Source of the DNA: Thiohalocapsa sp. | GTDB lineage: Bacteria > Pseudomonadota > Gammaproteobacteria > Chromatiales > Chromatiaceae | Assembly: GCA_028277725.1 (NCBI GenBank) | Contig: JANQFX010000039.1 | Location: 29,697-93,696, forward strand | DNA: 64,000 nucleotides | Reading direction: 5' to 3' | Shown: in pieces, positions 42,093 through 49,626 of the stretch | How positions within the stretch are numbered: the stretch's first letter is position 1 | Layout: every line of letters starts with the position of its first letter | The notes under the pieces: model-generated | Databases searched by the model: none | Told to the model about the DNA's origin: nothing | The model's input: only the letters and a program-made list of their open reading frames with translations | Made by a program: the position numbers and the translations under genes

Positions 42093-42745
42093 AGCTCTAT
42101 GTCGCGCCCATCCTGCCCGAGTTCCTGGCGCTGCATCCCGGTATCCGTCTGGACCTACGGCTCACCGACATGGAGTTCGACCTGATCCAGGGCAGCTTCG
42201 ATCTGGCGCTGCGCAATACGGCGATCGCAGACAGCAGCCTGAAGGGACGTAAGCTGGCGAACGACACGCGGATCCTCTGCGCATCCCCGGAGTATCTGGA
42301 TCGACACGGCACGCCCACGGATCTCGCTGAACTCGCGACCCATCGGTTGATCGCCTTCAAGGAGCAGTCGCCGATCCAGCTGGTCGGACGCCACGGCCGA
42401 ACCGGGCGCTTCCATCCGCGTCTGGCCGGGTGCCGGCTCGTCGTCGACCACGGTTTGAGCCAGAAGGTCGCAACCATCGCCGGGGCCGAGATCTCGATGA
42501 ATGCGCTGTGGAGTGTTCACCGCGAGCTCCCCGAAGGATCGCCGATACGTGTACTTCCCGACTACCGGGTCGACGATGAGACGGCCCTGTGGCTGGTCTA
42601 TCCGAAGTCGAATGTCCTGACCGCGAAAGTCAGGATCTTCATCGATTTCTTGTTGGAGAAGATCGGCAGAGCCCCGGTCTGGACCGAGGCGGGCGTGCGT
42701 TCGGCCCAAGCGCGGGACGCGGACGTGGCTATCGATAGTAGATGA
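42092..42745 (+). pseudogene. 3' remnant of a LysR regulator (effector domain)
   Basis: From about 42092 the plus strand encodes a LysR substrate-binding domain: QLYVAPILPEFLALHPGIRLDL, DLIQGSFDLALRNT, ILCASPEYLDRHGTP and LWLVYPKSN. The helix-turn-helix half is absent; residues before the junction are only antisense of the SDR remnant. A nominal ATG-initiated reading of 317 codons is thus a chimera and not a true LysR. Its end overlaps the DUF2141 gene tail. Confidence 0.75.
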
Positions 42746-43160
42746 TGTCGATCGTGGCCTGGACTTCGTCTCCGCTGACCTGCAGCTTGGCCTGCTCGAA
42801 GCTCGGGACCGCGGTTGCGCCCACGTTGTTCGAGTACCCGTAGCCCTCCAAGGGCTCGAGACCCTCCTGGTCGAGCTTGGCATTGCCGTTTTCGTCATGG
42901 ATGACGGCGACCGCATAGGCACCCTCAGGGAGTCCGCGCAGGGTGAAGGACAGCCTCCCCTCGCGGGCCGGCATCTTGACCATGGCCGCGGTCTCCATGT
43001 CCTGCTGCTTCGTGAAGGCAACCGCATCGTCGTAGATGGAGACCCAGAGATCACCATCGGCATTGCGCAGTCCCTGGACGTTCAGCGTGAAATCGGCCGC
43101 GTTGGCGGTGACCGCGAGCAACGAGGCGAGGACTGTACCGGCGAGACCAGCGTTCTTCAT
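42729..43160 (-). CDS. Exported DUF2141 protein
   Basis: A 143-residue secreted beta-sandwich protein of the DUF2141 family, function unknown. Signal peptide MKNAGLAGTVLASLLAVTANAA is followed by GLRNADGDLWVSIYDDA, RLSFTLRGLPEGAYAVAVIHDENGNAKLD and YGYSNNVG, all typical. GGAGG precedes the ATG. It ends the TetR-SMR-DUF2141 operon, 19 bp after the SMR gene. Confidence 0.87.
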   Translation of the reverse strand: MKNAGLAGTVLASLLAVTANAADFTLNVQGLRNADGDLWVSIYDDAVAFTKQQDMETAAMVKMPAREGRLSFTLRGLPEGAYAVAVIHDENGNAKLDQEGLEPLEGYGYSNNVGATAVPSFEQAKLQVSGDEVQATIDIIYYR

Positions 43161-43179
43161 CGAATATCCTCCGAAGCCA

Positions 43180-43506
43180 TCAGACCATCGAGGTGACGAC
43201 ATACCCGACAAAGCCGAGTGCCATCACGCCAAGAAAGAACATCTGCCAGAATCCGGCCGCGCCGCCGAAGCACACCAGCTCCAGGATCACGGTACCGACC
43301 GCACCGATGCCGGCCCAGACCGCAAAGGCGGTACCCCAGGGAATGGCGATCGTCGCGCGCTCCAGCAGCAGCCAGCTGAGCAGCAGCAGATTGAAGAAGA
43401 TCACCGTCGGCCAAAAGGCACCATGGCCCTCGACGAAGCGGGCAGCGGTGGTCATGCCGACGGCGAGCAGGCCGGATGCGATGAGATAGGCCCAGTAGAT
43501 CGTCAT
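43180..43506 (-). CDS. Small multidrug resistance (SMR) family transporter
   Basis: A 108-residue inner-membrane protein with four helices, expected to work as a dimer exporting cationic drugs or guanidinium-type compounds. Helix 1 ends IYWAYLIASGLLAVG, helix 2 is FWPTVIFFNLLLLSWLLLE, helix 3 carries the family motif AIPWGTAFAVWAGIGAVGTVI and helix 4 is FFLGVMALGFVGYVV. The usual helix-1 Glu is not seen: the position reads Ala-Val-Gly (LLAVGMTT), so transport chemistry may differ. Its ATG overlaps the TetR stop (ATGA). Confidence 0.85.
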   Translation of the reverse strand: MTIYWAYLIASGLLAVGMTTAARFVEGHGAFWPTVIFFNLLLLSWLLLERATIAIPWGTAFAVWAGIGAVGTVILELVCFGGAAGFWQMFFLGVMALGFVGYVVTSMV

Positions 43507-44066
43507 TGCGCCGACTCCGACGGCGAGAGTCCGTGCATCAGGGTCCTGAACACCAACCCCGCGGCGACCTCGGCGCTGATCCCGTCGTCATTGACGGCTT
43601 GCCAGGCCGTGTAGATGAGGCCGTTGAAGACGCTGACGGCCCATGCGGCGGGTAACGTCGGGTCCAGGCCGCCTTCCTGTTGGGCAGCCTGGATCAGGCT
43701 CGACAGCTCGGCGTCCTGGCGGCGCAGATGCCCTTTGATCTCCGCATCGTCGAGCTCGGGTAGACGAGCGAGGAAGCAGAAACGGTCCCCGAGCGGCACC
43801 ATGGCCTCGGCCACCAGGCGCAGGGCATCCGTCGCCGACCGGGCTTCGGCCATGACCCGGGCACCGGCCTCGTCCGTTGCGCGAATCGCCTCCAGGCTCA
43901 GCTCCCGCAATAGGTCCTCCCGTGTCGGGAAGTGTCGATACAGGGTGGCACGCCCCACGCCCGCGGCCTCGGCGACCTCGATGAACGAGGCCCCTGGATT
44001 ATCGGCCAGCAAGGTCGTCGCGGCCCTCAGCAGCGCCTGACGCGCGGAAGTCTTGGTTCTGGGCAT
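43503..44066 (-). CDS. TetR family regulator of SMR operon
   Basis: A 187-residue TetR-type repressor: helix-turn-helix RQALLRAATTLLADNPGASF, then EVAEAAGVGRATLYRHFPTREDLL, and a helical ligand domain. Start MPRTKTSA at 44066. It is the first gene of the operon TetR-SMR-DUF2141. Its promoter contains an 18-bp dyad repeated twice more before the B12-radical SAM operon, so it likely controls both. Confidence 0.9.
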   Translation of the reverse strand: MPRTKTSARQALLRAATTLLADNPGASFIEVAEAAGVGRATLYRHFPTREDLLRELSLEAIRATDEAGARVMAEARSATDALRLVAEAMVPLGDRFCFLARLPELDDAEIKGHLRRQDAELSSLIQAAQQEGGLDPTLPAAWAVSVFNGLIYTAWQAVNDDGISAEVAAGLVFRTLMHGLSPSESAQ

Positions 44067-44129
44067 GACAGCGGTGGTTGCCGAACGTGGACAGGAACGA
44101 TCCAACAGCGTAGCTGGCGACTGCACGTA

Positions 44130-44157
44130 ATGATACATTTTTGTCTTATTATCGCAA
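44130..44157 (-). promoter_or_regulatory. tetR promoter with operator site 1
   Basis: Minus strand -35 TTGCGA (44157-44152), 16-bp spacer, -10 TATCAT (44135-44130). Inside lies the dyad TGATACA-TTTT-TGTCTTA (44131-44148, as read on the plus strand). The site sits between and over the promoter boxes, ideal for repression. Confidence 0.65.
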
Positions 44158-44206
44158 GTGCCCTTTATCCCAAAAAGATCAGTCGGCCATCAGCCTGGTT
44201 TGCGAA

Positions 44207-44230
44207 GATCCTGCCGGCAACGGCAGGATC
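44207..44230. repeat. Perfect 10-bp hairpin with GCAA tetraloop
   Basis: GATCCTGCCG (44207-44216), GCAA, CGGCAGGATC (44221-44230). It is overlapped by a second hairpin ATCACCC-GGC-GGGTGAT (44228-44244) and followed by the 16-bp palindrome CCACCCGGCCGGGTGG at 44329-44344. Role unknown; insulation between the divergent units or a small RNA is possible. Confidence 0.6.
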
Positions 44231-44395
44231 ACCCGGCGGGTGATTGGCCAAGCGCCTCCCGACAATCGTCAAGCCCCTGGGCCGGAAGCGCTGACCGCTG
44301 ATGGCTGACCACGCCATTTGAGTTGATGCCACCCGGCCGGGTGGAGCCCGAAACGCATCCGCCGGGGGCCGGCCGTCCAAGCGCCGGATCTGGAA

Positions 44396-44441
44396 TGATA
44401 CAAAAACGTCTTGCAACAATGGGACAATTATGTATCATAAT
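44396..44441 (+). promoter_or_regulatory. Promoter with operator sites 2 and 3 for the radical SAM operon
   Basis: -35 TTGCAA (44411-44416), 16-bp spacer, -10 TATCAT (44433-44438), same layout as the tetR promoter. Site 2 TGATACA-AAAA-CGTCTTG (44396-44413) covers the -35; site 3, the reverse of TGATACA-TAAT-TGTCCCA (44420-44437), fills the spacer and covers the -10. The start ATG of the small ORF is ~70 bases downstream. Confidence 0.65.
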
Positions 44442-44511
44442 CCACATGGATGGTCACCCGGGTGAGCACCTTCGGCGTACCACCGAAATCCTCGATCCGC
44501 AGGAGCCTGTC

Positions 44512-44664
44512 ATGATGTGGTCTCTCGAACCCCTGATCCGGCTGGCGATCACAGGCGGCGTCGCCTCACCAACCCTGACGCGACCGGGCGGCGCACCCGC
44601 CCACTCCCCGCGGCCGCGCCTGGTGGGCGGAAACCTGGTCGTCCACCGGAGGGGCAACAGATGA
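44512..44664 (+). CDS. Small 50-residue protein coupled to radical SAM gene
   Basis: Begins ATGATGTGG six bases after a strong AGGAG RBS (about 44501-44505) and ends in an ATGA overlap with the radical SAM start. The first part is hydrophobic (WSLEPLIRLAITGGVAS), the remainder Pro/Arg-rich and basic. I do not recognise a family. It may be a true microprotein or a translational coupling leader for the enzyme. Confidence 0.5.
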   Translation: MMWSLEPLIRLAITGGVASPTLTRPGGAPAHSPRPRLVGGNLVVHRRGNR

Positions 44665-45899
44665 AGGTCTGTCTGATCAAGGCGTCCGCACAGAGCGGTT
44701 TCAAGCGGTACAAGCAATACCAGGGGTCTCCGCCCCAGAGCATCTATGCCGTGGCAGCGGCGACACCCGACGATGTGACCTACGAGCTGGTCGACGAGAC
44801 GGCCGGCGAGCAGGTCGGACGGGGCACGGACGCGGACCTGGTGGCCCTGTTCATGTCGACGCCGGACGCCTGGCGCGGCTACGAGCTGGCGGACCGATTC
44901 CGCAGGCGAGGCATGACGGTCGTGATCGGCGGCCTCCACGCCAGCTTTCTTCCCGATGAGGCGGCCCAGCACGCGGACGCGGTCATCGTCGGTGAGGCGG
45001 AAGGCGTCTGGGAGCAGCTGCTGGACGACTATCGCGGCGGCCGGCTCCAGCCGCGATATCGCAACCCGATCCCGGTGAGCCTGGCGAGCTTGCGGCCCTT
45101 TCCCAACCATCGCGCCAATCTCCAGCGCTATCAGGGGATGGGCACGGTGCTGGTCTCCCGGGGCTGCAGGTTCCAGTGCTCCTATTGCACCGTTCCAGGC
45201 TTCTTCAATCAGTTCCGTGCTCGGCCGGTGGGCGCGATCCTGGACGAGATCCGCAGCTCGGGCCTGAAGTACGTGGAGCTTCACGCCGACAACCTGATCG
45301 CGGACCGGGACTACGCCCTGGAGCTGTTCACCGCGCTGAAGCCGTTGAACATCCACTGGGCCGGGGAGGCCACGATCAACATCGCCCAGCACCCGGATGT
45401 TCTGCAGGCGGCAGCCGACAGCGGCTGCTTCTACCTGGTGGTTGGATTGGAGACGGCCAGCCAGCCGGCCCTGAGGGCGGCGGGCAAGGGCTTCGTGGTC
45501 GTGGACCGGGTCGAGGAGAACATCCGTCGCCTGCACGAACACGGTATCGCCGTGGACTCGGCCATGCTCTTCGGCTTCGACCAGCACGACGCGTCCATCT
45601 TCCAGGAGACCCTTGACTGGGTGGACGCGGTACGACTCGACGTGGCCCACGCGGTCATCCTGACGCCGTTTCCCGGTACCCCGCTGTTCCGTCGCCTGGA
45701 GCAGGAGGATCGACTGCTGACCCGAGACTGGCGCCTCTACGACTGCGAGCACGTGGTCTTCGAGCCCAAGCAGATGAGCGCAGATCGACTTCGCGCGGGC
45801 CGTGATTGGTTCTACACCAAGCACAACAGCCTGTTACGCTCGATCAAGCGTCGGCGTCACCAGCCGGCTGTGCTCAAATGGATGGGCCTCGGGGCCTGA
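44661..45899 (+). CDS. B12-binding domain radical SAM protein
   Basis: A 412-residue enzyme of the BchE/cobalamin-dependent radical SAM class. The N-terminal B12-binding domain spans about residues 1-140 (VIGGLHASFLPDEAAQHADAV is the family's base-off-type core without the DxHxxG motif). The radical SAM triad is in VSRGCRFQCSYCTVPGFF (CxxxCxxC). Later parts contain YVELHADNLIADRDYAL, VGLETASQPAL and LTPFPGTPLF. Such enzymes methylate or rearrange unactivated carbons; the substrate is unknown. Likely expressed from the 44411-44438 promoter under the adjacent TetR. Confidence 0.86.
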   Translation: MKVCLIKASAQSGFKRYKQYQGSPPQSIYAVAAATPDDVTYELVDETAGEQVGRGTDADLVALFMSTPDAWRGYELADRFRRRGMTVVIGGLHASFLPDEAAQHADAVIVGEAEGVWEQLLDDYRGGRLQPRYRNPIPVSLASLRPFPNHRANLQRYQGMGTVLVSRGCRFQCSYCTVPGFFNQFRARPVGAILDEIRSSGLKYVELHADNLIADRDYALELFTALKPLNIHWAGEATINIAQHPDVLQAAADSGCFYLVVGLETASQPALRAAGKGFVVVDRVEENIRRLHEHGIAVDSAMLFGFDQHDASIFQETLDWVDAVRLDVAHAVILTPFPGTPLFRRLEQEDRLLTRDWRLYDCEHVVFEPKQMSADRLRAGRDWFYTKHNSLLRSIKRRRHQPAVLKWMGLGA

Positions 45900-45923
45900 C
45901 TCCCGCGCATCGATGATCCGGCC

Positions 45924-46364
45924 TCAGATCCACCGCCGGGTCTTCTGACAATAGGCTTCGTAGGCGTCGCCGAACGTGACCTGCATGGCCCGCTCCTCGA
46001 CGCGGATGTACCAAAGGTCGCAGGTCATGGCGAACAGGGCGGCGACCACCAGCGGCGCCAAGGTACCCATCAGGACGCCGGCCCCGACCAGCATCAGCAC
46101 GAAGCCCAGGTACATCGGGTTGCGGCTCCAGCGGAAGGAGCCGTCGGTGATCATCCCGGTGGGCCGGCCGAAGGTGTCGATGTTGGTGCCGGTGCGGTGG
46201 AACCGCAGGGCATTGCCGACGTTGAGCCAAGCGCCAAGCGCGAGCGGGACCAGGCCCAGCCACGACAGCGGATCAGTCAGCAGCGTCGGTCCCGGCAGCA
46301 GGCTCCACAGCAGCAGCATCGCGATCAGACTGATCAGGAACAGTTTCGGTGGGCGAAACGACAT
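45924..46364 (-). CDS. ICMT/PEMT-like membrane methyltransferase
   Basis: A 146-residue integral membrane protein of the isoprenylcysteine carboxyl methyltransferase/phospholipid methyltransferase group. Helices: LFLISLIAMLLLWSLLPG, WLGLVPLALGAWLNVG, GFVLMLVGAGVLMG and LVVAALFAMTCDLWYI. The SAM-site motif GSFRWSRNPMYLG and the end VEERAMQVTFGDAYEAYCQKTRRW are characteristic. Bacterial members often modify lipids or act on small hydrophobic compounds. GGAG precedes ATG 46364, which lies 92 bases inside the TetR gene. Confidence 0.83.
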   Translation of the reverse strand: MSFRPPKLFLISLIAMLLLWSLLPGPTLLTDPLSWLGLVPLALGAWLNVGNALRFHRTGTNIDTFGRPTGMITDGSFRWSRNPMYLGFVLMLVGAGVLMGTLAPLVVAALFAMTCDLWYIRVEERAMQVTFGDAYEAYCQKTRRWI

Positions 46365-46950
46365 CGGGGTCTCCAGCGAGAGGGATGAGGACGAGGCGGT
46401 TCAGGGCGGTCGTCAGGGCGCGCAGCGAGCGGTCGTGATCCGCGCCGGCGGCGATGGCATCGGCCGTCTCGTGGATCATCGCGAAGACCAGCGCACCGGT
46501 CGGCTCGGGATCTACCGGGGCATAGACACCCGCCGCCCGACCGGCCTCGAGCAAGGCGCCGATACGGGCCGCCGGTCGAGCGGCCGGGGGCAATGGGTGA
46601 CTGACGTGAAAGGTGCTGTGGAACAGCACCTCATGCAGTTTGTCGAGGTCGAGGATGAAGGCGATCAGGGCGTCGGCCAACCGTGGCAGCAGGGTCCGCC
46701 AGGCCTGGGGCGTGGCCGGATGCAGGAGCGGGGCGATGCGCTGTTCCAGCGCCGCCAGGCGGCGTTCCCGTACCGCCACCAGCAGGTCCTCCCAGGTCTC
46801 GAAGCAGTTGTAGAAGGTGCCCTTGGCCGCACCGGCGGCGGTGGTGATGTCCTCGACGCGAAGCGCCGCGCCACGCGCACGCAGCAGCGGGTCTGCAACG
46901 TCCACGAGCTCTGCGCGGCGTTGGCTCGGGGTCAGGCGGCGTCTGGTCAT
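46273..46950 (-). CDS. TetR family regulator
   Basis: A 225-residue TetR-type repressor with HTH RRAELVDVADPLLRARGAAL and VEDITTAAGAAKGTFYNCFETWEDLL. The C-terminal ~35 residues are Asp/Pro/Ala-rich and overlap the ICMT-like gene by 92 bases, suggesting a lost stop codon. Two tandem operator copies lie directly upstream (46963-46997), so autoregulation with the methyltransferase is likely. Confidence 0.87.
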   Translation of the reverse strand: MTRRRLTPSQRRAELVDVADPLLRARGAALRVEDITTAAGAAKGTFYNCFETWEDLLVAVRERRLAALEQRIAPLLHPATPQAWRTLLPRLADALIAFILDLDKLHEVLFHSTFHVSHPLPPAARPAARIGALLEAGRAAGVYAPVDPEPTGALVFAMIHETADAIAAGADHDRSLRALTTALNRLVLIPLAGDPDVVSPTETVPDQSDRDAAAVEPAAGTDAAD

Positions 46951-46962
46951 CGGACCTCCTAT

Positions 46963-46997
46963 TGACTGTTGGTCATTATATTAATGACTGACGGTCA
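46963..46997 (-). promoter_or_regulatory. Tandem TetR operators and promoter
   Basis: TGACTGTTGGTCA (46963-46975) and TGACTGACGGTCA (46985-46997), 22 bp apart start to start, i.e. two helical turns. On the minus strand TTGACT (47005-47000) with TAATAT at 46983-46978 (spacer 16) or TATAAT at 46980-46975 (spacer 19) forms a promoter overlapped by the sites. Confidence 0.7.
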
Positions 46998-47061
46998 GTA
47001 GTCAAGACCCGGCACCGATGCGGACCGCCGGTCGAGCGACCATAGGCAAGGGACAGCTGAT

Positions 47062-47086
47062 GGGAAAGGCGCTGTGGAACAGCGCC
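47062..47086 (-). terminator. Hairpin terminator after DUF3135 gene
   Basis: On the minus strand GGCGCTGT-TCC-ACAGCGCC followed by TTTCCC, 12 bases after the DUF3135 stop. Perfect 8-bp stem (47068-47075 with 47079-47086) with a short T run. Confidence 0.5.
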
Positions 47087-47097
47087 CCAGAGATGGC

Positions 47098-47496
47098 TCA
47101 GGTCCGATTCCGGCTCAGCTCGATGACATCCGCCAGCGCCCGCACGCGCGTGGATCTCACCCGGACGGCGGCATCGGCGGTCCCGCGGGTCACCTGGAGC
47201 AGGACCTCGCGCCGCTCCTGCAGGCCGTCCGGTCCGATGACGGAGTCCCACATCATGGTATAGAGCCGCAGGCACGCGGCCATTGGCGTCGGGGCGCGCT
47301 GCCGCTCCATGTCGACCCGGAACTGCAGCCCGCGCAGGCGCTGCCGGCGGTCCTCGGAGGCACGACTGATCAGTTCCTCGATCGCCAGGCGGCGGCGCTC
47401 CTCGAAGGCGTCGGGATCGGTGCGCGCCAAGCGCTCCCACTCGTCGAAATCGAAGGCCGGGGATACGGGTCGCCCGCCGCTGATTCCCTTGGTCAT
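47098..47496 (-). CDS. DUF3135 family protein
   Basis: A 132-residue soluble protein of the DUF3135 family, function unknown. Conserved segments are FDFDEWERLARTDPDAFEERR near the N-terminus, LRGLQFRVDMERQRAPTPMAAC and LYTMMWDSVIGPDGL. Start MTKGISGG at 47496. It stands alone between two decayed or regulated regions. Confidence 0.8.
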   Translation of the reverse strand: MTKGISGGRPVSPAFDFDEWERLARTDPDAFEERRRLAIEELISRASEDRRQRLRGLQFRVDMERQRAPTPMAACLRLYTMMWDSVIGPDGLQERREVLLQVTRGTADAAVRVRSTRVRALADVIELSRNRT

Positions 47497-47646
47497 GGTC
47501 CGGTCCCGCAGACTGGACGCCAACCGGAGTACCGACCGACGTCGTGGGTTGAATCGCCCCTGCTCCGCTCGCGCTGGACCTACCGACGGCTCCCGAAACC
47601 AACGGCTCCTCGAACCATTGCGCTGACCAGCCGGCGGTGTAAATGG

Positions 47647-48159
47647 CTAATGCGCCGCGGTCTCTCGGGCGATCGGGACGCTCGGGGCCTTGATCCGAAC
47701 ATAGACGCTCGCGAGAAACAGCAGCACATTGATGACGCCGACGACGACGAACGGCGCCCGCGGGTCGATCAGGTCGAACAGCTGCCCACCGCTCGAGGTG
47801 ATCAGCAGAATGCCGATGGCCCCGGAGACGTTGAAGGCACCGAGGATCGAGCCGCGCTTGCGGGTCGGCGCCTCCTGGCCGATCAGGGACTGGCCACCGA
47901 GATAGACGCTGATCTGGCCGATGCCGAGCAGGATGAAGAAGATCAGGCTGCCGTCCGCGAGCGGATCATCAGAGCAGCAGCAGGGACAGGTTGCCGATCG
48001 CGGCCAGCACCATGCAGATCGCCAGGGCCGTGACACGGTCGAGCCGGTCGACGATCGGCCCCATCACCGGCGCCCAGAATAGGGCCGCGATCTGGGCGAT
48101 GACGAAGATGATGGTGCCCTGCTTGACCGCCTCGGCGTTGTCCATGCCGGCGACGATTG
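47647..48159 (-). pseudogene. C-terminal remnant of an MFS transporter
   Basis: The minus strand encodes MFS-type helices: QGTIIFVIAQIAALFWAPVM, GPIVDRLDRVTALAICMVLA (the GPxxDRxDR loop), then after one frameshift near 47970 DGSLIFFILLGIGQISVYLGG and GSILGAFNVSGAIGILLIT. About half of a normal MFS protein is missing at the N-terminal side, where it abuts an EamA fragment at ~48160. Confidence 0.68.
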
Positions 48160-48327
48160 GAGCGCGATCTTGCCGGCAACGAAGGCGGAGCTCCAGATGA
48201 TGCAGAAGACGAGCGCGAGCCCGAGGATGTGGAACATGCTCGTCGAGACCGCTTGGTCGCGTGGCTCGAGACGTCCTCTGGACGGAACGTCCATCGCGAT
48301 TGCCTTCTCGGTGTCGCTGCTGTTCAT
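48160..48327 (-). pseudogene. N-terminal remnant of an EamA/DMT transporter
   Basis: From ATG 48327 the minus strand reads a short lead and then FHILGLALVFCIIWSSAFVAGKIAL, the hallmark first helix of EamA/DMT transporters (WSSxF-AGK). It then runs out of frame into MFS-like sequence. The other nine helices are gone. Divergent from the LysR remnant, the usual LysR-EamA arrangement. Confidence 0.62.
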
Positions 48328-48428
48328 GGTCGTCGGCGGATGTGCTCGTTAGGTGGCGCAGCAGGGTAAGTACCCGGCCTTCATGAGGGAAAATGAATTC
48401 TCCGGAGCAAAAGGGATAAGCAATCGTT

Positions 48429-49116
48429 ATGGGTGTCCCGAGCCTCAACGTCGAGCTGCTGAGAACCTTCGTCACCGTGGTCGAGGCGCAGGGCTTCACC
48501 CAGGCGGGCGCGCATCTCCATCGAACCCAGCCCGCTGTGAGCATCCAGGTCAAGCGTCTGGAGCAGCTGGTCGAGCGCCCGTTGTTCGTGCGTCGCAAAG
48601 GCCGCCTGTGCGGCCTGACCGAGGCGGGCGAGGTCCTGCTGGGATACGCGCGTCACATGCTACGGCCAGGGCCTGTATCGGAAGCCGTTGCACTGGGTCG
48701 GCAGCCGCATGTGCCCACTGATCGAGACCGATCCCCTGCCCCTGGCGGTGTTCCCGGAAGGATGCGCCTACCGGGCCCATGCCATCGACGCACTCGCGGC
48801 GAGCGGACGCGCCTGGCGGCTGGCCTACGTCAGCCCCAGTCTCGTCGGCGTGCAGGCCGCCGTGCTGGGCGGGCTCGGGGTCTCGGTACTGCCGGACAGC
48901 TCGTTGTTGCCGGGCCACCGGACATTGGGCATGGCCGAGGGGTTGCCCCCCTTGCCGAGCATCGAGCTGGCCCTCGAGATCGCCCCGGCCGGACTGTCGC
49001 ACGCCGGGGAATCCCTCGTCGACTACATCCTGGGGCGGGTCGAGGACGGATTCGAATCGCTCGCCCCGGTGAGCGATGAACAAGCCTGCGCGAGGGTGCG
49101 AGTCGAGGGCGGCTGA
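48429..49116 (+). pseudogene. LysR regulator with internal deletion and frameshift
   Basis: Codons 1 to about 79 are a good LysR HTH (SLNVELLRTFVTVVEAQGFTQ, then TQPAVSIQVKRLEQLVERPLF). At about 48661-48675 the sequence jumps into the second half of the effector domain in another frame (YRKPLHWVGSRM, FPEGCAYRAHAIDAL, VQAAVLGGLGVSVLPD). Roughly 90-100 residues of the middle are missing. The protein would not be functional. Confidence 0.75.
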
Positions 49117-49191
49117 GCGGGACCTTCCGTCCGTTCACCGGTCCCGGCGTAACCATCGTAACCACCTCAGTGCCGCGCCCAGAGGCGCTGC

Positions 49192-49605
49192 TCACCCCTT
49201 CCCTGCACAGCGTCCGATCACCGCCGAGCAGCGCTTGATGCTGCCGAAGCCCCAGCCGGCGCGGTTGTCGCTGGCGACGGCGACGACGCGTCCGTCTCGC
49301 ACGTGAATGTCGAAGACACAGGCGCGGGCGTCGGCCTCGGCATCCGGGGCCGGGCTCGCGCGCAGCAGACCGTCGGCGCCGCGTCCCTGCGCCGAGGAAT
49401 AGTGGCGCAGCGTGACGCCCGGCTCCATAGCCGGTCGAGTGACCGACAGCGGCTCGCCGATACAGTGCGCAAGCCGCTCGACCTCGGCGCCGAGCAACCG
49501 CTGTTCGGCCTCATGGACTGCGCGCAGGTGGGGCGCGCCACAGCCACTGCTCGACAACAGCGCGAGAACGGCGACCGACAGGACGGGACGTGAAGGAATA
49601 CGCAT
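49192..49605 (-). CDS. Hypothetical lipoprotein
   Basis: A 137-residue protein with a lipoprotein signal (PVLSVAVLALLSSSGC, lipobox SSGC) and no recognised domain. Later segments include EQRLLGAEVERLAHCIGEPLS, a short GVTLRHYSSAQG and DARACVFDIHVRDGRVVAVASDNRAG. Two cysteine pairs could form disulfides. Probably outer-membrane or periplasm anchored; role unknown. Confidence 0.6.
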   Translation of the reverse strand: MRIPSRPVLSVAVLALLSSSGCGAPHLRAVHEAEQRLLGAEVERLAHCIGEPLSVTRPAMEPGVTLRHYSSAQGRGADGLLRASPAPDAEADARACVFDIHVRDGRVVAVASDNRAGWGFGSIKRCSAVIGRCAGKG

Positions 49606-49626
49606 GATGCTCGCCTCCTTGACGGA

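Larger units (their letters stand above)
44067..44511. other. Divergent regulatory region between TetR and radical SAM operons
   Basis: 445 bases without a gene. It holds two promoter-operator modules (44130-44157 and 44396-44441) and between them three perfect or near-perfect hairpins (44207-44344). The ends are AT-rich and the middle GC-rich. Confidence 0.7.

Noticed and set aside
41792..42745. A 317-codon LysR gene
   Set aside because: The first ~100 residues are the antisense of an SDR remnant and contain no helix-turn-helix; only the last two thirds are LysR-like, so this is a scar.
44067..44511. Cobalamin riboswitch upstream of the B12-radical SAM gene
   Set aside because: The conserved B12-box and kissing-loop motifs could not be found; the hairpins present do not match the class.
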